A stretch of 64,000 nucleotides of DNA from CBDBND01 sp965207985 (lineage in GTDB: Bacteria; Pseudomonadota; Alphaproteobacteria; Rhodospirillales; Rhodospirillaceae). This document shows positions 35,633 to 45,096 of the stretch, in pieces. The position numbers were made by a program, and so were the translations under genes. Location: positions 186,001 through 250,000 of the forward strand of contig CBDBND010000033.1 in assembly GCA_965207985.1 (NCBI GenBank). Direction: 5' to 3'. Each line of letters begins with the position of its first letter. Position 1 is the first letter of the stretch. The notes beneath the pieces are model-generated. The model was not told the origin of the DNA. It did not search any database and saw only the letters and a program-made list of their open reading frames with translations.

Positions 35633-35722
35633 GGCGTCCCTCCAATGAACTCGATCACGAACAGCTACCGTGACGTGATCGTGGCAAGAGGGAAAGGGGA
35701 ATCAGGTCACAGTGGCGTTAAA

Positions 35723-36997
35723 TCAGGCGCCTTTGACCCGCTCAATACGCGCACCGCAAGCGGCCAGCTTTTCCTCAAGCCGCTCGTACCCGCGATCCAA
35801 GTGATAGACCCGGTTGACCGTGGTTTCTCCCTTGGCCGCAAGACCAGCGAGGACAAGTGAGACCGATGCGCGCAGATCCGTCGCCATCACCGGTGCGCCG
35901 GAGAGGTCGGCCTTGCCTCGGACGATGGCCGAGGCGCCGTGCACGTTGACGTCGGCGCCGAAGCGGCCCAGTTCGGGCACGTGCATGAACCGGTTTTCGA
36001 AAATGGTTTCCGTCACCATGGCCGCGCCTTCGGCGGTGGTCATCAAAGCCATCCATTGGGCCTGCATGTCGGTGGGGAAACCGGGGTACGGCTCCGTCAT
36101 CACATCGACACCGACCAGACCGTTGTCCGCCGTGATGGTGATGGAGTGATCTTCTGTTTTCACAGTGACGCCTGTTTGCCGCATGGCATCGATAACCGCG
36201 TCGAGAAGATCGGCACGGGTATTGGTCAGTGTGAGTTCTCCCCGGGTGATGGCCGCAGCGACGGCATAGGTTCCGGTTTCGATACGGTCAGGAACGACGC
36301 GGTGTACTGCCCCATGGAGAGTGTCGACCCCTTCAACGGTCAGCGTCCCCGAGCCCAAGCCGGATACGGACGCCCCCATGGCGATGAGGCATTGGGCCAG
36401 GTCGGTGATCTCGGGTTCGCGGGCGGCGTTTTCGATCACCGTTACTCCGTCCGCCAGGGCGGCCGCCATGAGCAGATTTTCCGTGCCGCCGACGGTGATC
36501 ATGGGAAAGGTGAAGTGCGCGCCGATCAGACGTTTCTGACCTGCGGGTAATCTCGCCTCCACATAACCGCCGGTCAGGTCGATCTCCGCACCGAGGGCGG
36601 CCAAGGCTTTGAGATGCAGATCTACCGGACGTGTACCGATAGCGCAGCCTCCGGGCAGAGAGACCCGGGCCCTACCCTCCCGCGCCAAAAGAGGACCCAG
36701 CACCAAAACAGAGGCACGCATTTTGCGCACTACGTCATAGGGCGCTTCGGTACTGGTGATGGCTTTGGCATGAAGCGTAACGGCATGACCGTCTTCGCCT
36801 CGTTCCACCGCAACGCCGTGCTGGCTTAACAACTCACCCATGGTGGTGATGTCCGCCAGGTCCGGCACGTTGCTCAAGATTAACGCTTCATCGGTGAGCA
36901 AACTGGCTGTCATCAATGGCAGCGCCGCGTTCTTCGCTCCCGAAATGGGAATCTCGCCTTTGAGCGGTACCCCGCCGTGAATGCGAATGGCGTCCAT
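35723..36997 (-). CDS. murA: UDP-N-acetylglucosamine 1-carboxyvinyltransferase
   Basis: A 424-residue enzyme that adds enolpyruvate to UDP-GlcNAc, the first step of peptidoglycan synthesis. GEIPISGAKNAALPLM, MRASVLVLGPLLAREGRA, the fosfomycin-target loop LPGGCAIGTRPVDLHL with catalytic Cys, and YPGFPTDMQAQWMAL are all present. Full length and intact; cytosolic. Confidence 0.97.
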   Translation of the reverse strand: MDAIRIHGGVPLKGEIPISGAKNAALPLMTASLLTDEALILSNVPDLADITTMGELLSQHGVAVERGEDGHAVTLHAKAITSTEAPYDVVRKMRASVLVLGPLLAREGRARVSLPGGCAIGTRPVDLHLKALAALGAEIDLTGGYVEARLPAGQKRLIGAHFTFPMITVGGTENLLMAAALADGVTVIENAAREPEITDLAQCLIAMGASVSGLGSGTLTVEGVDTLHGAVHRVVPDRIETGTYAVAAAITRGELTLTNTRADLLDAVIDAMRQTGVTVKTEDHSITITADNGLVGVDVMTEPYPGFPTDMQAQWMALMTTAEGAAMVTETIFENRFMHVPELGRFGADVNVHGASAIVRGKADLSGAPVMATDLRASVSLVLAGLAAKGETTVNRVYHLDRGYERLEEKLAACGARIERVKGA

Positions 36998-37065
36998 CGG
37001 TTAGGTCCTAAATAAAGACTTTGGCGTAGATATGGAGAAACTGAGGCACGGTAGGTTTCGGAGTT

Positions 37066-37620
37066 TTATAGTTTCGGCAGCGTGACGCCCTGTTGGCCCT
37101 GGTACTTGCCTTTGCGGTCGGCATAGGACACATCGCACTCACTATCCGCTTTTAGAAAAATGAACTGGCAGGCGCCCTCATCGGCATACACACGCGCGGG
37201 TAACGGTGTGGTGTTGGAAAACTCGAGCGTCACATGGCCTTCCCATTCGGGCTCCAGCGGCGTGACGTTAACAATGATGCCGCAGCGGGCGTAGGTGGAC
37301 TTGCCGAGACAAATCACCAGCACGTCACGGGGAATGCGAAAGAACTCAACCGTGCGGGCAAGGGCAAAACTGTTGGGCGGGATAACGCAGGTATCTGTTT
37401 TGCGATCGACAAAGCCTTGAGTGGAAAAATCCTTGGGGTCGACCACAGCGTTGTCCACATTGGTGAAGATTTTGAATTCGTCGGACACCCGCGCGTCATA
37501 TCCATAAGAGGAAAGGCCATAGGAAATGACCCCCTCCCGGGCGAGCCGGTCCGTAAACGGCTCGATCATGCCATGCTCCGTCGCCATGGTTTTGATCCAG
37601 CTGTCGGGCATGACGGACAT
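37066..37620 (-). CDS. dcd: dCTP deaminase
   Basis: A 184-residue enzyme from the ATG at 37620 (GAGAGGAACG upstream). ISYGLSSYGYDARVS, CLGKSTYARCGIIVNVTPL (catalytic region) and EWEGHVTLEFSNTTPLPA (catalytic Glu) match Dcd at its usual length. It deaminates dCTP to dUTP for thymidylate synthesis. Confidence 0.95.
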   Translation of the reverse strand: MSVMPDSWIKTMATEHGMIEPFTDRLAREGVISYGLSSYGYDARVSDEFKIFTNVDNAVVDPKDFSTQGFVDRKTDTCVIPPNSFALARTVEFFRIPRDVLVICLGKSTYARCGIIVNVTPLEPEWEGHVTLEFSNTTPLPARVYADEGACQFIFLKADSECDVSYADRKGKYQGQQGVTLPKL

Positions 37621-37750
37621 AGAACGTTCCTCTCTCAATTTCTCCCCAACGGGGGAGCCCTGAAGCCGGCTCAACACAATCGATACCGAATTCAACCAGC
37701 GCGGCCTCTTGTAGCCCAGGGGGTGATGTCCCTCAAGCAGCGGCAGACGC

Positions 37751-37930
37751 TTACTGCGATGTCTCTGCCTGCTCGGCTTGTTTGACCTTTTCTGCTTCAG
37801 CCTGACTCCGCGCCTGGGTTTTGCGACGTTTGAGGTTTTCCTTGAGCGCCGCCGCCGAGCGCTGCTGCCGCTCCTGTGCCTTGGACGACTGGGTATGAGA
37901 GCCCGGCTTCTGTGTCGGTGGCGATGGCAT
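37751..37930 (-). CDS. Small basic/helical protein, 59 residues
   Basis: From the ATG at 37928-37930 to TAA at 37751-37753 there is a 59-residue frame: MPSPPTQKPGSHTQSSKAQ, then QERQQRSAAALKENLKRRK and QARSQAEAEKVKQAEQA, ending ETSQ. It is a charged helical tail of the sort seen in small conserved alphaproteobacterial proteins. A good Pro-rich head and long amphipathic helix argue for a real gene. No function known. Confidence 0.6.
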   Translation of the reverse strand: MPSPPTQKPGSHTQSSKAQERQQRSAAALKENLKRRKTQARSQAEAEKVKQAEQAETSQ

Positions 37931-38060
37931 ACCCCGTTCTTAGCAAGAGCCGGTTGGGTTGCAAACAGGAAGCACGCCCGTCTGCCCCTTGCCTTGCACC
38001 GGTTAGGGCCTTATGGCATGGTCCGCGCCCGCTCCCAGAGCCTGTTGATCTTGCACATAT

Positions 38061-38135
38061 GCCGCCGTAGCTCAGGGGTAGAGCACACCCTTGGTAAGGG
38101 TGGGGTCGGAAGTTCGATTCTTCCCGGCGGCACCA
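38061..38135 (+). tRNA. tRNA-Thr (GGT)
   Basis: A 75-base cloverleaf: acceptor GCCGCCG with CGGCGGC, D-arm AGCTCAGGGGTAGAGC, anticodon loop TTGGTAA giving GGT, T-arm AGTTCGATTCT and encoded CCA at 38133-38135. An IS-rich segment with a restriction-type gene begins right downstream, so this tRNA may mark an island boundary. Confidence 0.96.
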
Positions 38136-38625
38136 TGTATATTAGTTAATACGTTGAAATATAAGGATATATTGTCCTTAATGGACCTTTCACCCCACGT
38201 TTTAGCCCACCCAAGTGATGGGAACAAACGGGACTATTAGAGTTAGGCTACCACGGCCCCAGCTATAAGCTTCGCCCCTCTATAGGTCCTTCACAATTTG
38301 CGGGACAAATAGGAAATCAGGTCTATAGGGGTATTCCATTAACGACAGTCCCGTAGACCCAACTTCGCACAGCCCTTCTTGAATGTTTCTCTGGGTGATA
38401 CGCCTATAGATGCAGTTTACCGGGGCGACAAATTGATGAGCCCCTAAGTGTTTTGGCTTGATAGGCGAATGGGTCAACATGCCTGAGCCATATGTTCTTG
38501 GGATGCCTTGCAAGCTCTTTCAGCCTCTTCCGCCGCCATAGCCTCTCGACGCGTTGTCGTTGACCCGAATGTGCAATTGACGGAAAAGCTGTGCTAACTC
38601 TTGGTTAGGAATACTACATGTTCAT
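38136..38625. other. Intergenic stretch after tRNA-Thr without recognised genes
   Basis: Nearly 490 bases. A 77-codon frame at 38280-38513 (minus) and neighbouring frames show no family likeness that I recognise. The stretch is less GC-rich than the core block, as expected of an island end. I see no RNA gene, array or clear repeat. It probably holds the promoterless 3' surroundings of the methyltransferase remnant. Confidence 0.5.
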
Positions 38626-39863
38626 TCAGCGGAGAATAAAGTACCGCTTGGCTTGATGCCCGGTATCACTGCTCTGCTGAGCAACGCCTGCTGCAACCAG
38701 GGTCTGCAGGATTTCCTCTATCCGCCTCTTGCGGCGCACCGTGTTACGACCACGGAAGGCGGCGCTCAGGCTTTCCGACACCAAGGGTTTAGTAACATGG
38801 GCCAGCATTTCACGCACGATAACGATCTGGTCTAATCTATCCTTAGGCCAAGCCGGTTTGTCATCGGACGGCTTCGGCAACAATAGGCTGGCCTCGGCCT
38901 GCTTGCCAAGTTCAGATTTCTGAATCTTGTGGCCAAGTTTGGGAATTTGATAGTCCGGCCGCAACCACCGGACGTTACCATGCCGTTCCTCCACTGCACG
39001 CTCCCGGTTAACAGCGATCAGTCGGGCAAGCACCTCTTCCTCAGCGTCTTCCTGTTGCGGCGTCTTGTGCAGCGACGGTGCGGTCGCCCCAGGCTTGCCG
39101 ACCAACGCCAGGCCAAGGTCGTCCCAGCCATAGGCCTGGAACACTGTGCGATCAATGTCGTCATGGATTTCCTTGAGGACAGAGACCAACCCAGCCTTAT
39201 GGATATCGCGCTCCTTCGACGAAAGTGGCGGGACGTCACAGTCGTTCTCCAGCTCTCTTATTCGTTCCAGCACATTGTAGAGCGATGTCATTGTGAGGAA
39301 TGTGTGCTCAGCGATACGTTCTTTGCGGAAGGAGTCGAGACGTTCCCCGAGGTCTTCGAGATGGTTAGTGATATCCAATTGAAGCTCTTGGTCAGCCGCC
39401 GCAGGAAATGGGTCGAAAATCCTGGTTTTGGTGTATCGCGGCCGGTCTTCGAGTGTCCCTCCTAGCAACAGCATCCACGATACGTGCAACCTTGAAGAAA
39501 GAATCGCCAAAATGCTTGCCACTTCACAACCTATGCAGACCAGCATGTTGTCGGGTCGAACATTTGCATCCAGAAATTGGAAAAACCGATGTTTCGAGGT
39601 TTCGACAGTGACGATATAGCGGTCAAGCGGTTCCAGAACGGGTCGTAGTTCGCTCCTGACTTTGCCGAAGAGCCACCACTTCTTGGCATATTCAGCCATA
39701 TCGACAGACCGACCTACTTTGGCCTCGCGCTCCGGTTTCACCCGTTCGGCGATGTGTTGATAAACCTTGGGAAACCGGTCGCGCACCTCATCGGACGACA
39801 GCGGATACATATCGATCACCATCACCCCACGCTGACGCTGGGTTATATCGCGGCCGTTGCGGT
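38626..39863 (-). pseudogene. Type IIG-like class I DNA methyltransferase, C-terminal half, cut by IS3-family element
   Basis: About 412 residues are left. NGRDITQRQRGVMVIDMYPLS, then KWWLFGKVRSELRPVL, RYIVTVETSKHRFFQFLD, DNMLVCIGCEVASILAILSSRLHVSW and YTKTRIFDPFPAA match the target-recognition part of large SAM-dependent DNA methyltransferases of the type IIG/YeeA-like group. The frame is open right into the IS boundary at 39863, so the nuclease/methylase half (with the NPPF/Y motif) was lost or lies elsewhere. On the far side of the IS the sequence is unrelated. Confidence 0.8.
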
Positions 39864-39936
39864 TGTCCGGTCAGATTATTTGGGACAGCGGGGGTTGATA
39901 AACTAAGAGAGAGTTTGGCCCATCTTGGTTTTCAGT

Positions 39937-40917
39937 TTAGGCGGCGGTTTTGCGGTGCTGCAAGCGCCGTTGATTGATGGTGTTTTGTTTGATTCTCTCC
40001 CTTTCGAGTAAGATGGTTTCGCCGCGCCCGAAGTAGACGTCGGCGGGCGTCAGATTGCTCAGGCTCTCGTGGTAGCGGTGGTGATTGTAGTAGGCGACGA
40101 AGCGCCCGATCTTGGCCTTGAGATCGCCCGGCAGGAAGTAGTTCTCTAACAGGATGCGGTTCTTCAGGGTCTGATGCCACCGCTCGATCTTGCCCTGTGT
40201 CTGCGGGTGATAGGGTTCGCCGCGCACATGATCCATGCCGTTGTCGTCGAGCCATTCGGCCAGTTCGCTAGAGATGTAGGACGCGCCATTGTCTGACAGC
40301 AGGCGGGGCTTGTGCCGGACCTCGACCCGGTCGCAGCCTGAGGCCTGCAATGCTAGTTCCAGGGTGTCTGTGACGTCACTGGCCTTCATGGTCGTACACA
40401 GCGTCCAGGCGATGATGTAGCGGGAGTAATCATCCAGGATGGTGCTCAGGTAGAACCAGCCCCATCCGATGACCTTGATGTAGGTGAAGTCGGTCTGCCA
40501 AAGCTGGTTCGGGGCCGTGGTCTTATCCCTGAACTCATCGTTCGCCTTGATCACCACAAACGCCGGGCTGGCGATCAGGTCATGGGCCTTGAGAAGCCGG
40601 TAAACACTGGCTTCCGAGACGAAGTAGGCCTGTGTATCGGTGAACCGTACCGCCAGTTCCCGGGGCGACAGGTCCGGGTTCTCCAGGGCCATCTGGACAA
40701 TCCGGTCACGGATCTCATCCGGGATGCGGTTCCACACCCGGGACGGCTTGGGCGGCCTGTCTTCAAGGGCCTCAAGCCCGCCCTGCAGATAGCTGTTGTA
40801 CCAGCGGTAAAACGTGGTGCGGGGAACCCCAAGGGTGTCCAACGTACGCTTGGCCGGCAGATGCGACTGTTCCACCAGCCTGATGATCTCGAGCTTCTCG
40901 GAGGCGGGGTATCTCAT
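39937..40917 (-). CDS. IS3-family OrfB transposase
   Basis: A 326-residue transposase: HTH start MRYPASEKLEIIRLVEQSHL and TLGVPRTTFYRWYNSYL, then the DDE core with Asp in LWQTDFTYIKVIGWGWFYL (first part), Asp in RLLSDNGASYISSELA and Glu in HPQTQGKIERWHQTLKNRI. The C-terminal region YNHHRYHESLSNLTPADVYF is standard. It overlaps orfA by four bases and looks intact. Confidence 0.92.
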   Translation of the reverse strand: MRYPASEKLEIIRLVEQSHLPAKRTLDTLGVPRTTFYRWYNSYLQGGLEALEDRPPKPSRVWNRIPDEIRDRIVQMALENPDLSPRELAVRFTDTQAYFVSEASVYRLLKAHDLIASPAFVVIKANDEFRDKTTAPNQLWQTDFTYIKVIGWGWFYLSTILDDYSRYIIAWTLCTTMKASDVTDTLELALQASGCDRVEVRHKPRLLSDNGASYISSELAEWLDDNGMDHVRGEPYHPQTQGKIERWHQTLKNRILLENYFLPGDLKAKIGRFVAYYNHHRYHESLSNLTPADVYFGRGETILLERERIKQNTINQRRLQHRKTAA

Positions 40918-41286
40918 GCGTCGTCTCCCCCATCCCCGATCATGTTTTTTTTGAGAAGGCGCAGTTCCAGGGCCTGTTCGGCCACCACCTCCTTGAGGTC
41001 GTGAGCCTGGCGGCGCAGCTCCTTGACCTCGCCCGTGTTGGCCTCACGGGCCGTATCACCGGCCAGGCGCTTCTTCCCGGCCTCAAGGAACTCCTTCGAC
41101 CAGCTGTAATACATCCCCTGGGCTATGCCCTCACGGCGGCATAGCTCGGCAATCGGGTCCTCGCCGCGCAGTCCGGCCGACAATGCGGATCTTCTCCTCA
41201 GCACTGTAACGCTTGCGGGTCTTGCGGCGGATGTCCTTGACCGTCCGCTCCGCAACATCCTGGGATCGTTCTGTTCTATCTCTCAT
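40914..41286 (-). pseudogene. IS3-family OrfA with a two-base deletion
   Basis: The start (ATG 41284-41286) gives MRDRTERSQDVAERTVKDIR and KTRKRYSAEEKIRIV. The frame then shifts; the family-like part GLRGEDPIAELCRREGIAQG, YYSWSKEFLEAGKKRLAGD and QALELRLLKKNMIGDG is in another frame. Comparing with family sequence, about two bases are missing near 41186. The copy may not move by itself unless frameshifting corrects this. Confidence 0.75.
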
Positions 41287-41371
41287 CGTTCACTCCTCAA
41301 TGATGACGATGAGCCAATAACACTCTCTTACGCAATCACCCTAATCTGTTCCATTGGTCCTGACGGGGACA

Positions 41372-41565
41372 GCGTATGCGTAAGAAACGCAAGCGTTCAT
41401 ATAATCATTATCCTCATATAACGATTTTTTCCCGTCCATATACATAACTTGAGCCATAACGTCTGCCTTAAAATCTATTTCATCTCCTAGTTGTTGTTCT
41501 AGGTCTTGAGCTATAGCCAAGTGCGGCAACATTCCCATGCTGCAAACTATTAACCAATTTTTCAT
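41372..41565 (-). pseudogene. Small exported protein truncated by the IS3-family element
   Basis: From the ATG at 41565 (AGAGGAAATCGG upstream) a signal peptide WLIVCSMGMLPHLAIAQ leads into LEQQLGDEIDFKADVMAQVM and EDNDYMNACVSYAYA. The frame runs into the IS at 41371. Its remaining part is not found on the other side. Function unknown. Confidence 0.6.
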
Positions 41566-42031
41566 TCCGATTTCCTCTTTGCTTGCGGACAGTCTGAGGC
41601 AAAAATCTCGCCGTCTGAATTTTTGTTGACGGTTCCAAATTTGTCAATTTAGTCTGTCCAAAAAGGGAAAAACAAAGATGCGTCGTTCACGGCTTTCACG
41701 TATCGGTGTTCACAATAGATCGATGTTGACCAAGAGAAATGCCTATAAGGGCATTATCCTCGTCCTACACATAGGGCCTAATACTTACTGCGTCACCCCA
41801 TGACAAGCTTCTTGCTTGGGACACTAAAAACTTTTGGTCAAAAACCGAGAAATTTATCCTTTATGAAAAAACACTTACTAGAGCTCAATCGCGCAAACCC
41901 TAAAATGTGTGCTCTGCCCTTATCCGCGTCATTTTTTGGGTGGTTGATAGGCGGGTAAAAAACCGTACCGGCGCTAGTTGGCAATTTGACCGGCGGTATC
42001 CCGGTGACAATCCGATCTTCATGGATTATGA
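41566..42031. other. Intergenic stretch between exported-protein fragment and IS5-type element
   Basis: About 466 AT-richer bases. A 52-residue frame starting at the ATG at 41802 on the plus strand (with KKHLLELNRANPKMCALPL) has no support beyond being open. Otherwise it holds the promoter region of the 41565 gene. I see no RNA gene or repeat. Confidence 0.4.
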
Positions 42032-42869
42032 CTAGGGTGTGAACCCAATTCAATGTCTTGATTTTACCTAAGCAGGTGTGATTCACAGCCTCTTTTATTG
42101 GAGGCAAGAGTGGCACGGTTTGATTTGACAGATGAGGAGTGGTCGGTGATCGGCCCACTTCTTCCCAAACAGGGGCGCGGTCCTCAGCGTAAGGATGACC
42201 GTCAGGTCTTGAACGGTATCTTCTATATTCTGCGCACGGGTGCCCCATGGCGGGACTTACCGGAGCGTTACGGCCCGCGGACCACGGTCTATAACCGCTA
42301 CACCCGATGGGGTGAGCGGGGTGTATGGCAAGGCATTTTCGATGCTCTTGCCAAGCAGTGCGAGGACAGTCTGATCTTCATTGACAGTTCCATCGTCAAG
42401 GCTCACCGCGCAGCGGCAGGGTCAAAAAAGGGGGCTTGGCAGAAGGTATTGGACGCTCACGCGCGGGTCGCACAAGTAAGGTTCACGCGGCCGTAGATGC
42501 CAAGGGCCGCCCGCTCCGGCTGGACATCACCGGCGGGCAGGTCCATGACAGCCAAGCCATGGGCTCTTTCCTGGATTGGGAAAAGGCCCCGCTCGCCATC
42601 GTCGCTGATAAGGCCTATGGCACCGCCAAAATCAGGCAGCAGATCGCCGATGAAGGAGCGCTGGCTGTCATTCCTTCAAAGAGCAACGCGCGATCCTATC
42701 CCGCACGATCCAAACCTCTATGCCCAAAGGACCATCGTCGAGCGGTTCTTCTGCAAGATGAAAGACATGCGCCGATTAGCAACGCGCTTCGAGAAATCAG
42801 CCAAAAACTTCCTCGCAATGATCCAACTCTTCGCCATAAGATGCTGGATCAATTGAGTCCACACCCTAG
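42032..42869 (+). mobile_element. IS5-family (IS427/IS1031-like) element, copy 1, with 2-base deletion
   Basis: An 838-base element with inverted repeats CTAGGGTGTGAACCCAATTCA and, reverse-complemented, CTAGGGTGTGGACTCAATTGA in the same positions as in copy 2 at 61134. It is two bases shorter: TC is missing after AACGCGCG near 42692, which breaks the second frame. Confidence 0.9.
42110..42496 (+). CDS. IS5-family transposase, first frame
   Basis: Starts at GTG 42110 after GGAGGCAAGA. RFDLTDEEWSVIGPLLP, GIFYILRTGAPWRDLPERYG and YNRYTRWGERGVWQGIFDAL match the N-terminal DUF4096-type region, and IFIDSSIVKAHRAAAG carries the first catalytic Asp. In this group the full transposase comes from a frameshift into the overlapping second frame. 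Confidence 0.88.
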   Translation: MARFDLTDEEWSVIGPLLPKQGRGPQRKDDRQVLNGIFYILRTGAPWRDLPERYGPRTTVYNRYTRWGERGVWQGIFDALAKQCEDSLIFIDSSIVKAHRAAAGSKKGAWQKVLDAHARVAQVRFTRP

Positions 42870-42873
42870 TTAG
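42436..42873 (+). pseudogene. IS5-family transposase, second frame, broken near 42692
   Basis: GRSRAGRTSKVHAAVDAKGRP, ITGGQVHDSQAMGSFL and IVADKAYGTAKIRQQIADEG give the second catalytic Asp. After PSKSNAR the two-base deletion shifts the frame, so the expected ERFFCKMKDMRRLATRF Glu motif is read out of frame. Compare the intact second frame at 61538. Confidence 0.85.
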
Positions 42874-42895
42874 TCGTTCCTGAAAAACCCGTTTT

Positions 42896-44325
42896 TCATA
42901 CCACTACGAGCGTTAGATGTGTGCTGTTAGGTTCAGTCTGCCACGCCATCCGTCGCTTCCATCGGATGATTGACGCCGCAAGACGCGTTCCATGCAATCC
43001 GATCATGTCCCGGAGCAACGTAGCGCCCAAAATGCGGGCGCAATAAATTCTGAGCCGCTTCAGGATCAGTCTTAGGTTATGGCCGGCACAGGCCAGTGCC
43101 ACATTCATGCGATCACCTTCAGTACCCTTGAGGTAATTGCGTCCCAACAGTCCATCCGATTTCAGATGGCCGATAACCGGTTCAATCGCCTGACGCCGTT
43201 TCAGTGACCGTTTCAGCCGTTGTGTTTTTATGCCACGCCGTTGACCCGAGATGTACACCCTTGATGCTTCCTCGCCATGGCCACGGTAGCCACGATCCAC
43301 AAACACTTCTTCAACCACACAGCCTGTCAAACGGCGCACCTGCTCCAACGCTGTTGGCAATGTATGCCCATCAAAGGGATTCCCCGGCAACGCCATGCCG
43401 CCAACGATAAAGTTGCTCCTGTTTGTCGTTGCAATACTGGCCTTGACACCAAACTCATAACGCTTGTGGGCCTTGCCCTTGCCGATGCACTCCACCTCCG
43501 GGGCATGCAGGCTATACAGTTTGTTGCGATCCATCTTCTGTTGACTGAGCAGCCGCCTGGCCAGCGCCAACTCCCCGGCAAAAATCGCCTGCAACCCCTT
43601 ATGGCCCGCGATCTTGCGCTCCGTGTCACGCACCACCCGGCCCAGATAGGTCTTGAGCTTCTTAATCTGACCACCCATGCGCCTCATCTGCCGGACGTGA
43701 CCATAACGGTTGGCCCGCAACAGCGCCTCAGGGCCCTTACGGGCGTAGCTCTGCCGCAACACCACACCGTGTGTGTGGCACAGCTTGACAAGACGCACAC
43801 GCGAACGGTTCAGCAATTTGCTGTCGGTGGGAAAGGCCACCGCCTTCTCCTGCACCGTGGTATCCACCGTCACACGCTTGAAGTCGTCGGGTTTGACCGT
43901 CTTGCTCCGAACACCCGCATCAACTGTGGCCCGCAGAATTTTCTCGCACCCTGAATGGCCAATGCGCCGTCTGAAACGCGACATGCTGCTGGGATCAATC
44001 GGCGGGTGATGCTGAAAATACACCTCGCCGCAAAAATGCTGCCAGTAAGGGTTCTCCACCCAGCGCATCACCACCTGGTCATCGGACAGACCATACACGT
44101 GCTTGAGATATTGAAGCCCCACCATCAGCCGCGTCGCTTTGGCCGGGCAGCCGTTGTCAGGGCAATACAAGACACCAAACGCCTCATCAAAACCCTGCCA
44201 ATCGATCAACTCGGTGAGCCGATAAAGTTCGTGCCGTTGATCGAGAATGTTCTCAAGCGCGGTGCGGAAGAGATCTAAAGAAGGGACGTCATTGGCTGAT
44301 GTGGGGCGGCTGATGTGGGGCGCAT
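42896..44325 (-). pseudogene. IS5-family DDE transposase, start displaced by 14-base duplication
   Basis: The main frame gives LIDWQGFDEAFGVLYCPDNG, LMVGLQYLKHVYGLSDDQVV, HHPPIDPSSMSRFRRRIG, KRVTVDTTVQEKAVAFPTD (catalytic Asp), VEEVFVDRGYRGHG (second Asp) and RRQAIEPVIGHLKSDGLLGR (Glu). In-frame sequence upstream of the first internal start at 44209 still looks coding (DVPSLDLFRTALENILDQRH). The natural ATG at 44323-44325 is out of frame because GGCTGATGTGGGGC is repeated twice in tandem at 44294-44321. Removing one copy gives MRPTSANDVPSLDLF, as in relatives. Confidence 0.8.
44294..44321. repeat. 14-base tandem duplication
   Basis: GGCTGATGTGGGGC occurs twice back to back. Because 14 is not a multiple of three, it shifts the transposase start out of frame. 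Confidence 0.9.
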
Positions 44326-44457
44326 TTTTTGATCCGGAAATTGCAAGGAACCGGCCTTGCAGTATAGAAAATCCGGCGATTCCGAACCACCATTGCCAAC
44401 AAAATTGATCCGCAATAACAGTCTATTACAGAGAATCTCCGCGTCTTTCAGGATCGA

Positions 44458-45096
44458 CTAGATACTGCCGTCAGAATCGTCACGGACCGTAAGGGTAACA
44501 GTACCGCCGACCGTGCCATTGTTGACCACCCGGATCAAAGACTGGAACAGGTCGGCCCCGCTGCCAGCGGAGGACTGTGCCGTGTTGATCTGGGTCTGGA
44601 ACCCACCTCTGGTGAACAGAGCCAGCGAACCATTTGCCGACGGAGGAGCCGTCAAGTTGACCGAACCCGGCGAGAACGTGATGTCGAGGGTTCCAGCATT
44701 CCAGGCATTAATAGCCGTTGTGCCGTCGAAGTTCACTGTCAGGTCGAACGTTCCCACAACATCAGCAATGTTGAATGAGGCAACGCTGCCGTTGAAGTTT
44801 GAAGGCACAATACTTGACGTAACGGTACCATCTTCTGTGAGGTCAAGCGACGTTGTCGCGGCGTCGGTCAGAACACCGTGCGTGACGGTAAATTCCATCC
44901 CGGATGAAGCCGCAGCAGCTGAGGCGAGCGTCGAACTCAAGTCCGTACCTACCGTTGCCGTGTTGGTCGTAACCACAGTACCCAAGGAATGGTTTGTATT
45001 CGTGCCAATCGTCGAGAAGGCCGGCGACGCCGTATTGTTGATGGTTGCCTGCCCTCCTTGTGTGATGGCGGTCGAGAAACCATTCCCACTGGTGAC
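44458..45096 (-). pseudogene. Fragment of a repetitive Thr/Ser/Asn-rich surface-type protein
   Basis: About 212 residues remain, rich in T, S, N, G and V with almost no Cys or Lys: VTSGNGFSTAITQGGQATIN, ASPAFSTIGTNTNHSLGTVV, SLDLTEDGTVTSSIVPSNF, INAWNAGTLDITFSPGSVN and DLFQSLIRVVNNGTVGGTV, ending DDSDGSI. It looks like beta-sandwich segments of an S-layer, adhesin or other secreted protein. Its N-terminal part is cut off by the IS3 right-end fragment at 45097. It could have been a target of the neighbouring glycosylation-type genes; that is inference. Confidence 0.55.

Larger units (their letters stand above)
39864..41371 (-). mobile_element. IS3-family element, both ends present
   Basis: A 1,508-base element with imperfect inverted repeats: TGTCCGGTCAGATTATTTGG at 39864 and, on the other strand from 41371, TGTCCCCGTCAGGACCAATGG. 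Both then continue to an ACAG and a G-run. It carries orfA and orfB. No clear target duplication is seen. Fragments of the same element occur at 28370-28556 (left end) and 45097-45446 (right end). Confidence 0.88.
42880..44385 (-). mobile_element. Second IS5-family element (larger transposase), approximate ends
   Basis: A roughly 1.5-kb element abutting IS5 copy 1. Terminal sequences GTATGAAAAACGGG (about 42897 inward) and GGATTTTCTATAC (about 44370) are only weakly inverted. It carries one large transposase gene on the minus strand. Ends are approximate. Confidence 0.65.

Noticed and set aside
38280..38513. 77-codon frame after tRNA-Thr as an integrase remnant
   Set aside because: No integrase motif (R..HxxR..Y) visible and no start signal; left as unexplained.
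41802..41957. 52-codon plus-strand frame
   Set aside because: No binding site, no family, AT-rich region; chance frame is likely.
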